64,000 nt of DNA from Stenopsyche tienmushanensis (GCA_008973525.1 WACJ01000551.1:930001-994000), one strand, 5' to 3'; shown: positions 1-11,895, counted from the first letter of the stretch. Program-made: numbers and translations. Notes: generated by a model from the sequence alone, not told the origin.

Positions 1-305
1 GATCGAATACCAGTGATTTACAAAAGAGCATTCTTGTATTTTGAGTTCAAGAAGACATAGAGACGGAGAGAGTGTCTTGCGTAGATCTTAAGATTGTATA
101 GATTAATAACCAAAATTTATCGACTAATAATGATAACCCAAATTCATTAATTTTAAGTGTATTGTTTATATTTACGCGAAGAAAATGAAGGAATATTATG
201 TTTTAATCAATAATTTTTATTATTGATATACAAGCTTCATACATGCTGCGCGGTTCTGACGGATAAGTGGATTTATTCGGACGATCAGTGGCGGACATAC
301 GAATG
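1..305 (+). mobile_element. piggyBac-type MITE, partial copy cut by the window start
   Basis: Bases from about 26 to 205 align by eye with 61858-62055, inside the TTAA-flanked element at 61811-62335. Shared landmarks are AGAGCA-TCTTGT, GAGACGGA, GATTGTATAGAT, AATTTATC and TTACGC-AAGAAA. The window begins roughly 40 bases inside the left end, so the left inverted terminus is outside. A plausible right end is ACGAATG followed by TTAA at 306-309, against ACGAAAAGG plus TTAA in the other copy. The second half aligns poorly and is shorter, so this copy is diverged or internally deleted. No coding capacity. Confidence 0.5.
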
Positions 306-460
306 TTAACCAAGAGTTAAAAGTAGAAACGTTCAATGCACTTTTATTTTCAAAATGTAAATAAAATTCTGATCTTTTTGATTCTGTTTTACCTTAAAAT
401 TTCACTTGATTTCAAGGCTTTGTTCATGGGAAAACGCGCTGTGCAACAGAGGATGTTACT

Positions 461-629
461 TCTAGCCTTATTTTTTTAGTGACGGGATCAAGAGGCTTCC
501 TATTCGATGGAATAAATGTATTTCTAATGAAGGGGACTATGTATAAAAAAGAGACATTCCATTTGTAAATTCCATCATTAATAAAATTGTACAGCAAAAT
601 TCCGGGTTATATTTGAATCACACTCGTAT
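461..629 (+). pseudogene. mariner-family transposase C-terminal tail plus 3' terminus
   Basis: From 475 one frame reads FFSDGIKRLPIRWNKCISNE and then GDYV before a stop. This matches the conserved mariner C-terminus (GI-x-KLP-x-RW-x-x-C...GDYV). It is followed by about 90 bases of A+T-rich 3' sequence ending GGTTATATTTGAATCACACT, CGTA, which resembles an insect mariner terminal repeat (read in reverse, TACGAGTGTGATTCAAAT). The catalytic domain is absent, so this is a 5'-truncated remnant. The copy at 3526-3663 shares both the tail and the terminus. Family assignment rests on short motifs. Confidence 0.6.
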
Positions 630-630
630 A

Positions 631-705
631 AATATTTGAATAATCCAATATTAGAATATTTTACAAAATTCATATTCGTTATTCGAATAATTGATATTTG
701 GGACC
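631..705 (+). repeat. left arm of a distant inverted repeat (partner 2717-2787)
   Basis: This 75-base A+T-rich segment ends in ATATTTGGGACC. Its reverse complement closely matches 2717-2787, which starts GGTCCCAAATATT and shares CAATTATTCGAAT, CGAATATGAA and GTAAAATATTC. The arms lie about 2 kb apart in opposite orientation, as the termini of one DNA transposon would. Two independent insertions are also possible. Confidence 0.55.
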
Positions 706-1800
706 CTTATTTGTGCTATTTACCATACTGTTGCTCATGCCTGGATGACTAAAGTTTGTGATTTTTATGAAATTATATAAAATATCAGCATTGCGGATGA
801 TTTTGTAATACATTATGCAATTTATTTTGCTGTAGAATAAATAAAAGCCAGATAAAACGGCCATCAACAGCTAATTAATAATCACGATAAGGCATAGCTT
901 CCAGTAAAAATTAATCCAATAAGCATTGTTCCCAACACTTTATCACGAATTCCCAAAAAGGAAACAAAGCATAATACATAAAACAACCGATAATTATTAA
1001 AGGCATAACCCGTAATAGCTTGAGGGGGGCGTTCGAGACCCCAAGACCTGATAATGTGGCGGCGGCACGTGATTGGATCGTAAAATATTTACGTTGAATA
1101 TTTTGGTTTGTGGCTAACGGCGTATCACGTACGTCTTAAATTGGTAAATACAATTAGTAAATTTCGATACTAAATATATGTGGATAGTCGTTTACATAAA
1201 CTCTTCGATATTAGCGAAAATTTATTTTCGCCGTACACGTACGCACATTTTTGATGCGTAACTTATTCATTTCGACGACAGATATTTAGTCGAGTTGAAT
1301 AATAACCGCGATCATTCCAGCTGATATTCTAAATCCTCCTGAACATAAATAGGATTTATGCTGAACTAAATCCTTTTTATTGGTCGCATTATTTCCAGTG
1401 GGAAATCTTAAGTATCGGAGGTTACGCGGCTTATTTTTATGAAATATACTTCTTATGCTATCATTCGAGCATATATTAATACATAATTTATAAGTCGAAT
1501 AAGACGATATGCTGCTTTTATTCATATTCTGATCGATTATTAAAATTGGAGTCCCGTAAAACGATAATAAAATAATGTTTCTTACAAGAAACAAATAACT
1601 TCATAAACGTCATAATAGTGCAATAAAAAAATCATTTTATAAGGGTGTAAATTTTCATCTCTCGAATATTGTTTAATTTAACTATCCTTTCAATCGTGTA
1701 AGCATTTTCATAAATATGGAAACATTTAGCTCGATTTATTCTCGCTATAAATTTTCAGATTACCATACAAATAAAATTGGATAATCGGTAGAATTGATTA
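706..1800. other. no gene recognised; small G+C-rich patch
   Basis: A+T-rich sequence with many stops on both strands. A short G+C-richer patch near 1015-1140 contains a run of six G and CACGTGATTGG. The open frame at 1286-1594 on the minus strand has no recognisable motif and I treat it as chance. Confidence 0.5.
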
Positions 1801-1957
1801 ATCTAATCAAGCGTCTCGATCCAGGTTTTGCCTAAAAAAATCTGATTTAATGATGGTATTTTTATTTAATCATCTGATAGATAATGGAATAGTAGAAATA
1901 ATCTCCTATGGAAATCATCTACTTCTCACAACTGAAATGACACATTAAGATGAATAT
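1801..1957 (+). repeat. repeat family R1, copy 1 (diverged)
   Basis: Two blocks match the R1 consensus seen in the better copy at 44890-45270. These are the TAATCAAGCGTCTCGATCCA block at the start and the block with AAATAATCTCCTATGG, AAATCATCTA, ending GACACATTAAGA. The middle part carrying the internal dyad is missing or unrecognisable. No coding potential. The class of R1 is unknown. Confidence 0.5.
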
Positions 1958-2417
1958 TAATTAGATGCAATAATATCAAACACTGCGGTAAAATCCAAAC
2001 TTTAAAATTATGTTTTAAGCAGAATTTTGCAATTTATCTTGTGGAAATATTTAATGAAAATTAGCTCGAAATATTCTCGTCTAGTTTGTCGAAGCAATAA
2101 CGTAATATTTGTTCGTGGGGGGTGCTAATTTAATACTTCCGCCTTCGGTCATCCTTAATCCTCCCTCGGTAGTCGTGTAACATAAATTTGATTCCTCTAT
2201 GAAGTAAACCGTCTCTGCTTATAACCAAGTTATGATGCTTTGTTTTCGATTTACTAATTCAATAACCGTCTATATATATATATATTCTTAACATCATCCA
2301 TCTGTAATTGAATATTTTGAGGTTTCATTTGATTAGCCTAGGAATTTTGAGACAGCCGACTATGTTATTGGCGTTTCGATCAAAACATCACAACGTTCGG
2401 CCACATACGAAGTACCG
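1958..2417. other. no gene recognised; short TA microsatellite
   Basis: A (TA)n run lies at 2271-2285. I see nothing else recognisable. Confidence 0.5.
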
Positions 2418-2715
2418 CAGAGCCTCGATTATTCGGACTAATTGGGGATGAAAATAATCCGGATAATCGAAAATAATCATAATTGACAGGGATTGAAGAG
2501 TGAATAGTTTTTATTTGTCAGTAATTTAATCACTCGGCTACATTTTCTTCGTCGCATTTAGCACATATAGAAATTTATGCTATTGCTTCCGCAATGTCTC
2601 CTATATCAGGTTCTACCGTGTTATTGGAACTTACTAATGGTTTTTTCAAAATTTTGTTCCATGATTTTTTCAAAGTTGACACATCTAAAGAATTCCAACT
2701 ATTTACTGCGATTAG
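2418..2715 (-). pseudogene. Tigger/jerky (pogo-type) transposase C-terminal remnant with terminal repeat
   Basis: On the plus strand 2418 begins CAGAGCCTCGATTATTCGG, later AATAATCCGGATAATCG. Both resemble the terminus of the Tigger/jerky copies in this window (CAGTAGACTCTTGATTATCC at 48764). The minus strand from about 2712 reads AVNSWNSLDVSTLKKSWNKI, matching the C-terminal AW-x-S-V-x-x-STL-x-x-SW-x-KL motif of jerky/Tigger transposases, and further on KCDEENVAE. A stop interrupts it. The DDE core is missing, so only the 3' end of an old element survives. Its upstream edge meets the repeat at 2717-2787. Confidence 0.6.
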
Positions 2716-2716
2716 A

Positions 2717-2787
2717 GGTCCCAAATATTCGTTAAATCAATTATTCGAATATCGAATATGAAATTAGTAAAATATTCGAATATTTTC
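2717..2787 (-). repeat. right arm of the distant inverted repeat (partner 631-705)
   Basis: Inverse copy of 631-705 with the shared GGTCCCAAATATT edge. It directly abuts the Tigger/jerky remnant, which may have been carried inside the same element or inserted nearby. Confidence 0.55.
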
Positions 2788-3001
2788 TATATAAAGAGTA
2801 TTAAGCAAATGGACCGACATAAGTTTTAGGGGACTGGGGGATCTTTCGTTAGGATTTACACATAGGTCCTATATTCAAAGTGTCAGGGTTGTCGAAATAG
2901 AATTTTTTTTTCAAAATAAGCTGTTTTTTGTATTTTGCAATGTATTTTTTATCTAAATAAAAAAATATTTTATGCAATTGGTTTAAAAAAAAATTACTTC
3001 T
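2788..3001. other. low-complexity A+T-rich spacer
   Basis: Runs of T and A at about 2907-3000, with no recognisable coding or repeat signal apart from the edge of the next element. Confidence 0.5.
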
Positions 3002-3403
3002 GAGCTTCCAAAGTCACATAAAATGTGCAAACGGATTAGAGTTATTAACTTATAAGATCTTTTTTTAACTTAATTTAGTTTTAAAATGTTCTCTAGTTTA
3101 TACCATTTCCAACGATATACTACATGTCATACAAATCATTCATTAAGTTGTTAAACTTGAAGAATTACTTTTTGTCAGGGTCAAAGTTAAGAAAATATTT
3201 TTTATGTTTAAGATGTTTTTATTAAATTTTAGATACCAGTTTTTCTGGGTCAGGATTAAGAAAATACTTTTTATTGTGGGCACCTCTGTCATGTAAATTA
3301 ATTCTTCTGGCGCCCCTATTTCATGGCTCGCAAGGTCTCCAGACCTGACACCACTGGATTTTTTTTGTCTTGGGACGTGCCCTATTCCGTGGATCGCACC
3401 CAA
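3002..3403 (+). pseudogene. IS630/mariner-superfamily transposase remnant (repeat R2, plus copy)
   Basis: One frame at about 3325-3400 reads ARSPDLTPLDFF followed by a G-rich turn. This is the third-catalytic-acid block (SPDLTPLDFFLWG) typical of many insect IS630-Tc1-mariner superfamily transposases. The segment from GAGCTTCCAAAGTCACATAA at 3002 is homologous to the minus-strand repeat at 4841-5293. It also contains a short internal duplication (GTCAGGGTCAAAGTTAAG at about 3175 and GGTCAGGATTAAG at about 3248). No long frame is open, so this is an inactive fragment. The exact family cannot be settled by eye. Confidence 0.5.
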
Positions 3404-3525
3404 CTAGTTTGAACATAAAAATTCTTTCGAGATTTCAAATAAGTTATATTTGCTTGAATTTATTACAAATGAACTTTCTAAATTACTTAACAAAAAAAAA
3501 ATAATTATAAAAAGGATTCTTCAGT

Positions 3526-3663
3526 GACAGGATTAAGAAGCTTCCTATCCGCTGGATTTTTTTTTCTAATGAAAAAATCTATGTAGAAAAATATGATAGT
3601 CTGTTTGTATTGTTAATAAATTTATTCAGCAAAATTCCTGGTTATATTTGAATCACCCTCGTA
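3526..3663 (+). pseudogene. mariner transposase C-terminal tail plus 3' terminus, second copy
   Basis: From about 3520 one frame reads FFSDRIKKLPIRW and then SNE--YVE, matching the C-terminus seen at 461-629. The following 3' sequence, with TTATTCAGCAAAATTCCTGG and ending TTGAATCACCCTCGTA, is shared with that copy. It may be the end of the same element as 3002-3403, but no alignment links the two, so I keep them apart. Confidence 0.55.
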
Positions 3664-4636
3664 AATTAAATTAAGTTTGAGAAGGTTAATTACAAATGAT
3701 AAATTGTGTCTGTGCGTCGTTTATAGAGGCATAATGCGTATCACAAATAAACAAATAGAAATCGGGGCGCGACGTTTGTATGTACAAGTGGAGTTTCGTT
3801 TAACCCCTTATGCGGAGCCGAGACAACGTCTCGCGCGCGCCTGATATGAAAATGATGGTATAAGAGCGTTAACGACACAGTCAAGATCAGGATGAGTGAC
3901 AGGTGTAGTGTGGTAGTTAATAAATTTCGTGATATTCGTGTGTAAGGAGCGTTAATCAAATGTGAGCTGAAGTATTCCAAGATACAATCTGGCACGTCAG
4001 GAGCCATATGGTGCGCTTGTTAATTACGCTCCTATCATATGAATAATGGTCCTCCGTCATACGAATGGTAACAGAGTATAATTTAAATACTTGCCATCTT
4101 CGTCAATTATAAAGCTATACATCATTCATGAAGCTCGAGATGACGAGACGCTGTTACATGGACCCGCTTTTTTGTTCCACATTAAGCAAACACGTTGCAT
4201 GGCGAGGAGATGAATAGACAAATTGATTAAATGTATGCGTAAATGATATATTTTTGGTCCTGTTATGTGGCGCTCCGGGTTTCAGCGATCCGCTTATGTA
4301 GCGGTTATATTATAATGCAATCAATTATTACTTTTTTCAAATCCATTTCAAACATACTTTATACATGGAAGACTGTCCGTCCAAATTTGTCAGTCCAAAT
4401 ACAGCTCTAATCTAAGATGGATATTATCAATTTGAAACACGGTCAGTTATATACACTAAAACTTCGGCAAAGTGTTAAAAAATCGATTTATCTATTAATC
4501 AACTATATAATTTTTCAAGTTTGCATAACATATACGTTTAAAAATGTGATAATAAACCACAATTTCTGTAAATTGAAATTCAATATGTGTCATGAATACG
4601 ACCGCTAAATTATAGTATTACCAACAGGTGCGAGAA
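3664..4636. other. no gene recognised
   Basis: G+C-richer between about 3760 and 4200, A+T-rich afterwards. The 88-codon frame at 3741-4007 (minus) has no motif and a biased leucine/threonine composition expected by chance. Confidence 0.5.
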
Positions 4637-4800
4637 CACTTTTTATAAAGGTTTGGGTTTAAATATATATGTTGGGGGAAAAACAATTCATCATATCAAC
4701 AAACTTGGGACATTGAGAATACTAATATTTCTGATCAATCATCTCGATCAAGGTTATGGATTAGAAATAGTAAATACTGTGATGATTTATACAGTATTTT
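4637..4800 (+). repeat. repeat family R1, copy 2 (5' half)
   Basis: Starts TTATAAAGGTTTGGGTTTAA and continues with AAACTTGGGACATTGAGAAT, TAATATTTCTGATCAATCAT and CTCGATCAAGG, the R1 left half. It breaks off about 40 bases before the R2 minus copy at 4841, so it is truncated. Confidence 0.6.
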
Positions 4801-4840
4801 ACTACGTTTCACACATACGCCCTTTGTTCTAAATGTCAAT

Positions 4841-5293
4841 CACGGAATAGAGTGCGTCCCCAGGCAAAGAAATCCAGTGGTGTCAGATCTGAAGACCGTG
4901 CGAGCCACAGAATAGAGCCACAAAAATAATTAATTTACATGTAAGAGGTGTCCACAAAATAAATCCTAATTGAAAGAATGATTGCTGCCTCAAAAATGAA
5001 GGAGTAAATGCTACTTCAGACAAATATAGTTGAAATAAAGGAGTGTCGTGCGTGCTATTCTGAACCAAATTTTGTAAATAAATCTAATAAAAACCATGCC
5101 AAATTCGTACCTGTTCAAGTTTAACGACTTATCGAATGATTTGTCTGACATATAGAATATCGTTGGTAAATGTATAATCTTGAGAACTTTTTAAAACTAA
5201 ACTAAGTTCAAAATAGCTGTTAGTTTTTTGTTTAACATTTAACACGTTGACATTTCTAATTAATTTGCATATTTTATGTGACTTTGGAAGCTG
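4841..5293 (-). pseudogene. IS630/mariner-superfamily transposase remnant (repeat R2, minus copy)
   Basis: On the minus strand one frame reads LARSSDLTPLDFFAWGRTLF, the same third-acid block as the plus copy at 3002-3403. The outer part (reverse complement of 5100-5293) shares CTTCCAAAGTCACATAAAAT, CCAACGATAT and CAAATCATTC with it. The two copies therefore form an inverted pair about 1.4 kb apart. The 61-codon frame at 4883-5068 covers part of the remnant in a different phase and is not a gene. Its outer edge abuts a Helitron-like terminus. Confidence 0.55.
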
Positions 5294-5296
5294 ATT

Positions 5297-5440
5297 GCGC
5301 GAGTAACATAGGTATAGTCTAATATATAAAAATAATGTTTTTGTCCGTATTTAATGCGCTTCTATTCCGTTCATTCGATTGCAATAAAACTTTGTCAACT
5401 TACTATTTACGCTTGCGGGAATAACATGGGTATAGTAAAA
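5297..5440 (+). mobile_element. Helitron-like 5' terminal units (one full unit plus the tail of another)
   Basis: At 5318 begins TCTAATATATAAAAATAATG then TTTTTGTCCGTATTT, with TCGATTGCAATAAAACTTTG downstream. This TC plus TA-rich start, a TTGTCCGTA-type block and a GAT-x-x-AAT-AAA-CTTTG-type block are typical of insect Helitron 5' ends. The tail GAGTAACATAGGTATAG just before it (to 5317) recurs as GGAATAACATGGGTATAG ending at 5435, so units of about 118 bases lie head to tail. No 3' CTRR end or Rep/helicase frame is visible. Confidence 0.5.
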
Positions 5441-8400
5441 ATATTGTATAGATGCACCATGTTGGCGCATATTGGTCTGGCGAAATGAAATTTGAGCTGC
5501 GGGGATGGGGAGAGAAAGGATGCGCGCGCAATACGGTGGTCAAATCGGTCTTCGTGAGGATGGATTCGCGATTTCGTCTATAGACGCTTGATCGGTTACA
5601 TTATAGACGTTTTCTTATTCTGTAATTTACAATTAAAACACTGCCAAACTGTTAAAATATTGCTGGTGATTTGATTTTATTAAGAAAAACGATAATTTTT
5701 CCACTTATTCATAGATCCTTTCCTATTTAATTTTTTTTAAATAATGTAATTCTTATTTGAACTATATGTTGAATGTAAAAGGATTTCGCCACGTAAAATA
5801 TTATTTCTCTTGAAACATCTCATATGGAAATGATCTGTAACACAAGATGAAGTCTTAAATATTAAACAATTCCTTAGAAGTGTTTCTATTGAATTCCCAT
5901 CAATAAATGCGAAGATTGTCCGTTATAGAAGTATCAGTTAGTAAAACTATTTTATAGCATCTTTTGCATTGTATTAAAATTATCAATATCAGATTTTAAA
6001 TGATGATAATCTGCATTAAATACAAATTAAAGCTTGCCATATTTTAGAATTCTGTCAGGCATTCAATACAAGTTATAAATTATATATTGCTAATTTTTCA
6101 AATTATTGATACAAAAATGATTTATGCGAACAGACACAAGCACACACATTCGCATGTGCGTGATGGAGTTCATTTCCGTAACGTTTCAATCGCAGGCAAT
6201 TTTCACTGTAGCATTCCATTTCCCGATCTAGAGGGACCCATGAAGGGTCCGAAAATACAAGACACCGACTATATGTCATGGGAAATTCATATACGGTTAT
6301 GGGAGAAAAAGATTTCCCCTTCTAAAATATAAATATGAATTATGGTAAAACAAATAAACTTGCCCAGATGGCAGAGGCTTTCATGCGAAAACAATTGTGC
6401 TGAACGATTATTGGAAAGCAGCCAAACAGCAAGAATGGGTAAATGGAATGATATATATGTATACTTCGTCGGGATATCGGTTGCTTCTTCGACTGGTTGG
6501 ATCTGTTAAAAAGTATTTAGCCACTTTTTTGCGGGATAAGTTTTGGCATCATCGCCATGGGATTTATAAAGATGGCTAATTAAGCAACTAATATTTCAAA
6601 TAGATATATTGAATCAGATTTAATTATATTTTCATAGTTATAGGCGAATACTAATGATGTTGAGTAGTATTATTGAGATGAAAGTGACATTTCAACAACT
6701 GTAATAAAATTTGATTTAATTTTACTTAATGGCAAATTTATTTAATGGCAAAATCAAAATGTTCACCATAATCATGTTTTTCAGATTTACAATAATTTCA
6801 TCTTTATCCTGTTATCATTTTAAACAAGGAAAATTCTGCAAAATGGCCTTTTCAAGGATTTGAAAATTATTCAAACAAAAAGTATGTTGTATCAGTTTTT
6901 AGGCATTGTTTAAAATGTCTTTTTATAGAAATTTGGCGAAGATCATAGATTATTTTTTATTACGTATATAGAATTCGTGAAATATTGTCTTCGACTACCA
7001 AATGCAGAATTCATTATAACAAGCATACCTCAAGATAAGCTTAAGCCTATAAGACCGTATTTAAGTAAATCATTAAGTTACTTATAATATTGTATAATAT
7101 GATACTTACATTGCTCCTAGATATAATGAATTAGTCTTAATGTCCATATGCATAGTTCTGTAAAATGACCCACACGTGAATTCTTTCGGACGATCTGAAA
7201 GCAGAAATAAAATATAGATTATATAAATGTCAATGATTGTCAGAATTTACTACAAAAAGGGACAAACTCAAAATCTAGCGTAGGCCGTAGGTATGTCAAG
7301 CCCCGGATGAAATCTTTAAAACTCGGGATGTGCCGCAAATCTTTCGCTGTATCATCAATCTGACCCAAGGTATCAATCTGACCCTAATAAATTTTTGATG
7401 GGCACTCTTCAGCTATATATTTTGAAAAGATACACTCCGGTATAGAGTATATATCTTCGGAGCATACAACCGGAAAACATAAACTGGGATAGCTACAAAA
7501 TTCAATTTTGTATAATGCTTTATGAGTACTATTTTAATGGAAAGTATTCCGAAAGTCCACGATGGAAGTACAATTTTCAAGCGATTCATACGAATTAGGC
7601 TTACACAATCGTCGGTCAGCAGCTGTCATTAATTTTATTGGCATTAAAACAGAAAATGGTAAACGACATATTAATGATAGTCGGTTAGGGTCAAACTTGC
7701 TACTGACAGTCAATCGATACGTGAGTGGAAACATTAATCTCATAATAAATGCACACCCCCGTGCAATCCACCCCCTGAGCACACACCGGACTGTATATTA
7801 ACTTTCTTGCAAGACATCTTTACGATAGACACACTCTGTGAAAGTGACGGGTAAGAAAAAATCGAAAACAGGGCTAAGGCCATAAGAAGAGGCTTTAATG
7901 CATTTTAAAAGTACTCAAGATTATCACGTTTTTACAAATATAAAATAATATATAAAGGTGTTACTGAGATCTATAAAAAAAAATATTGTTTTGAAAAATA
8001 TTATTTAGAAAAAATAATAATGATAAAGAGCATGTTGATCTCTTAAGTACCGTTTAAAATGATTTGTATGAAGAATAGTTTTATAGTTCAGTGAATAAAA
8101 AATATCCTAAGCAATGAGAAGTAATTGGTTTGAGTCCATCTAGGATAAATGGATTTTGCAGATTTGTTTTAAAGATAGAATTTAAGACAAAAGCAACTAA
8201 CAAAGTCATACTCAAATGAAAATAATCATTAATTCATAAATCTTAAATATTTAAATAATAAATCATATGTATAGGATTTTTTCATAACCAACGTCAAATT
8301 TTTAATATTCAATCGAAATAGTGTAATAATTTAGAGGAGCCATGTTTGAAAAATTAAATGGTAGTTATTAAGAATTTCATTCACCTATTATATTAAGCGA

Positions 8401-11129
8401 GATTGATTAAGACAAAGGAACAAGCAACTACAATGCTAAAGAATATTCCTAAAATACGATCATAACTATTTTTTACATGACTACATCATTTTGTCTACGT
8501 TGTAAACTTTAAAGTGGTCCTGATAGTTATCCCAGCAAAGTTTAATCAAACAATCGACAAGACTCATTGATTATCGGTTATATATGGCGAATGCTCGATC
8601 AGTATCTGTAGCAAATACGGATTACTGTTCTTCCGCTGCTATTTTATTTTGTATGGGTATTCTTCGAAAACTTTCGATGCAATTCATTTCATCGACTCCC
8701 TAGAAAAGTAATTGGCCGAACTATTCCACTGAAAGCAGAAGAAATTGATCGGAATCGGTGCATTTACCGGAAGAATAACTTCTGCAAAGATTGTGTGTGA
8801 TACGATTTAAGAATGTATAGGATGCATTCCTGGACCAAACGACTTATGTATTATATCATTGGCTTGATTATATAAAGCTAGCTGTAGAAAAAAAATATGA
8901 CAATATTAGATTTAGGCGACTTCCATATGAGGATGGAGAATTATTATGTATTGAGATTTAATAGCAAATTGAATTATTATTATAAGCGAGTCAATCAGAA
9001 AGATGTATATTTCGTTGTTACGATGACATCCAGGATTAAATCTACTTTTCCAATAAAACGTGTGCATATGTAATTTATGTAAATTACAATGGATGATAAT
9101 ATCTTATCATGGATATGAACACTGAATTCCACCTGATTGAACATGATGATGATGATGTATTACAATTCTGTCAACATGCGTTGGTTGAAGTATTGACAAA
9201 TTTGTTTGAAGTTGCGATATATTGTTGTTGCGTTTAAGTATTACGAATCTGGATATTTTAGTGGTAATTCCCGATTATGCGCTGTAGTAAAATTCGTTAG
9301 TAAAATTACATTGTACATTTTACTATTTAATCATGCTTATTTCATTAGCGGAAGTTGGACAGTCGGGCTCGCAGTAATTCTGGAATTTTATTATTTTTAA
9401 ACAAAGTTTCGTCCGGGAAGCCATAGGCCACATACGCTAATATTAATGTACACACATCTGCCATAACTTTGTGTAATGTAGTAAAACGCCTACGAAAGTT
9501 AGTCCTTGCGGAGAGCATGTCGCGGAAAGTGAAGGGTTGACGTTTCTAACTTCGCTAATATGAGGGTACATCGTGGTTATTTAATTAATAGTTTGATCCG
9601 ATGGCTACAAGTTGCACTAACCCCTCGGCTACGATGGACTTCGCATAATCTGATTATTAAACATCCCTTCTGCGGTGAAGGTAACCGTCTAACAGTCTCT
9701 TAACCGTCTTCCGTAACCCGATTATGGAACATCAATTTATCATTATGCGTATGGTTGGATTTTTGGGGCCGATGTCTGATGGACCGGCGACAAGTTGGAG
9801 AGTCTTCGGAGGATTAACAGTGTGCGAGGATGTAAACAATAATGTTTTAGTGGAGTTGTAGAAGTTAATGCTCTCGCAGGGATTGCTGTTTGAGAATTTG
9901 AAAAGAATCATGACGACGGGAAACACTACGGATGGCTGCTATATTACGACAATACGTTCCGTTGTGTGTCGGCTTTTTGATTCTACTTCTAGTAGTTTGC
10001 CCTTAACCCATAATAACCCAAATTTTTTATATAATGATTTTACTGTTTATAATATTTTATTATTGAATATTAAATTACGATAATAATATCAGAAATGAAA
10101 TGAAGCTATCCTCGAGTGCGTATCAATCTGATCTATAATATTTCTATTATTACTTCTAGAAGAAGACTGATTAATGTAAAGGACCATATAAAAAACCCTA
10201 TCTGAACACGAGGAGTATGAAAATGATTACATGATTTAACTATTTGAGTGTAAAGCAATATTATAACTTTGCAATAAATTTCCACCAAAAGTGCGGCGTG
10301 GCGATATATAGACGATGACTTGTAGTCAAAAATTTTATACTTGATGCGGTGGCACGTTTCACATCGTATCTTCATATATTTAATTTGTTTGTAAGACTTT
10401 TATACACGATTAATGCTTATAATGTTTATATTTTTATGTGGCGTTTTTTCAGTAAAAATTTACAACATTTGGTATAGCACCCAAACGGTTAAAATTTATG
10501 TTAAAGATAAACACTTCAACAATTCACACTAATCATCAATTTCTTAACTGGTGAGATATAGGATCAGAAATAGTTGAACAAAATACTGAAAGCCTTGATG
10601 TAACTACAAATAGTTTGTAAAAAATTTGACTGTTTTAAGATCAGTCTTGAGCAAAAAATCAGTCTGATCTCAATAAAGAATATTTGGATCGTTCTTCAAA
10701 ATTATAAATTAACAGAGATGAATACCAAATGCCAAATGATTGGAAACATCAATCAAATATGTTGGAATTTAATTAGAAGTGTTGATAGTACCAAGAATGC
10801 TATTACACTATGTGCTCACAGTTAGAAAATCTTCGATATTGGATCACTCAAACGATATAATCGGATAATTTTCAGCTTCTGACCACGACTGTGTATGCAT
10901 TTAATTAAATACTATTCAATATTTTGGATAGGAAGATCTATCCATAGTTACATAGGCGTTAGTTTCTCGTGATAATAGGTTGCTCAGTTAGAAATGTCGT
11001 TTTTTTTCATATTTACATTTTAAGCATCAGTTTTGTCTCAGTCATCTCTTCAACAACACGTATTGTATATTTTGTTAGTCGACTAATATCTGGAGAACAT
11101 TATTTTCAACAAAAAAATTATGAAAAGAT
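5441..11129. other. long stretch without a recognisable gene
   Basis: Mostly A+T-rich with dense stops. G+C-richer patches lie at about 5480-5580, 7260-7800 and 9400-9990. At 7534-7801 both strands are open for about 80 codons with no known motif. The 9400-9990 patch has several overlapping short frames and looks like a compact non-coding island. At about 7355-7385 the phrase TATCAATCTGACCC is directly repeated in a degenerate way. A (GAT)n tract lies near 9145-9160. Confidence 0.5.
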
Positions 11130-11895
11130 GATGGATTTATTGCTGAACAATATCTTTTTGCTGTACGAATATCTTTAAAAACATAATGCAACAACTGCAA
11201 CTTAAGATATTTGTGATACACTCGGAGAATCTCTAACTGTTTGTTAATGCCAAAGATGATTTAAACAATTTAAAAGTGAAAATTTTAGTTTAGAAAATAT
11301 GGTCCGAAGTGAGAGAAAGGTTACAGTGAATGACGTCGAAGTGCGTCCTGAAATTGAATCAAATCTAACATAGACTATATAAGAATTAACAAACAAGCTT
11401 AAATAATTTCAGAAAAGAATTCAAATGCGCTTGAAAAAAATAGGAAAGACCAAAAAAACAGGGGGTGCACGGGAGTACGTGTCATGATTTAATTGACAAA
11501 GAGAAGAAACAATTGTTTTAACATTATCTTGTAAATGGAGATGAAAAGTGGGTATTGTACTCAAATCAAAAACGCAAAAGACAGTGGCTTTCAAATGGGC
11601 AACCAAGGGACCAACCCCTCGACCAGGTCTAACAGTAAAATTAGCTCTTTTAAATGTATAGTTAGACTCCAAAGGGATAATCTAACACGAATTCTTTCCA
11701 TATGGTCAAACCAGAACGAAGGAGATGTATTGTTCATAATTAGAAATTTTAAAAGTAGCGTTGAGTATAAAGAGGCCAAGTGTAGTCAATAGTTGCCAAA
11801 TTTTTTAGTGCGCGACTCCATAAATCAAAGATGATCGAAAGCAAATTAAAGGAACTCGATTGGCAAATGATTTCACATCATAAATATAGATGATT
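11130..11895 (+). pseudogene. mariner transposase pseudogene, nearly full length but riddled with stops
   Basis: Reading through stops and shifts, the mariner order is visible. An N-terminal helix-turn-helix with LGESLT--CQR-FKQFKSENFSLEN lies near 11218-11310, with its Trp codon now TGA. The GKTKK linker is near 11440. The first catalytic block, NGDEKWVLY, has its Asp codon intact at 11540-11542, followed by KRKRQWL. Next come LTVKLALLNV and KGII, then YGQTRTKEM, QLEILK-like sequence and KRPSVVNS. KLKELDW follows near 11850. The DNARPH block is replaced by stops (about 11812-11823) and the third acid is not found. Termini were not identified. An old, inactive element. Confidence 0.7.

Noticed and set aside
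8100..8160. GGTTTGAGTCC near 8129, box-B-like
   Set aside because: No cloverleaf and no second promoter box.
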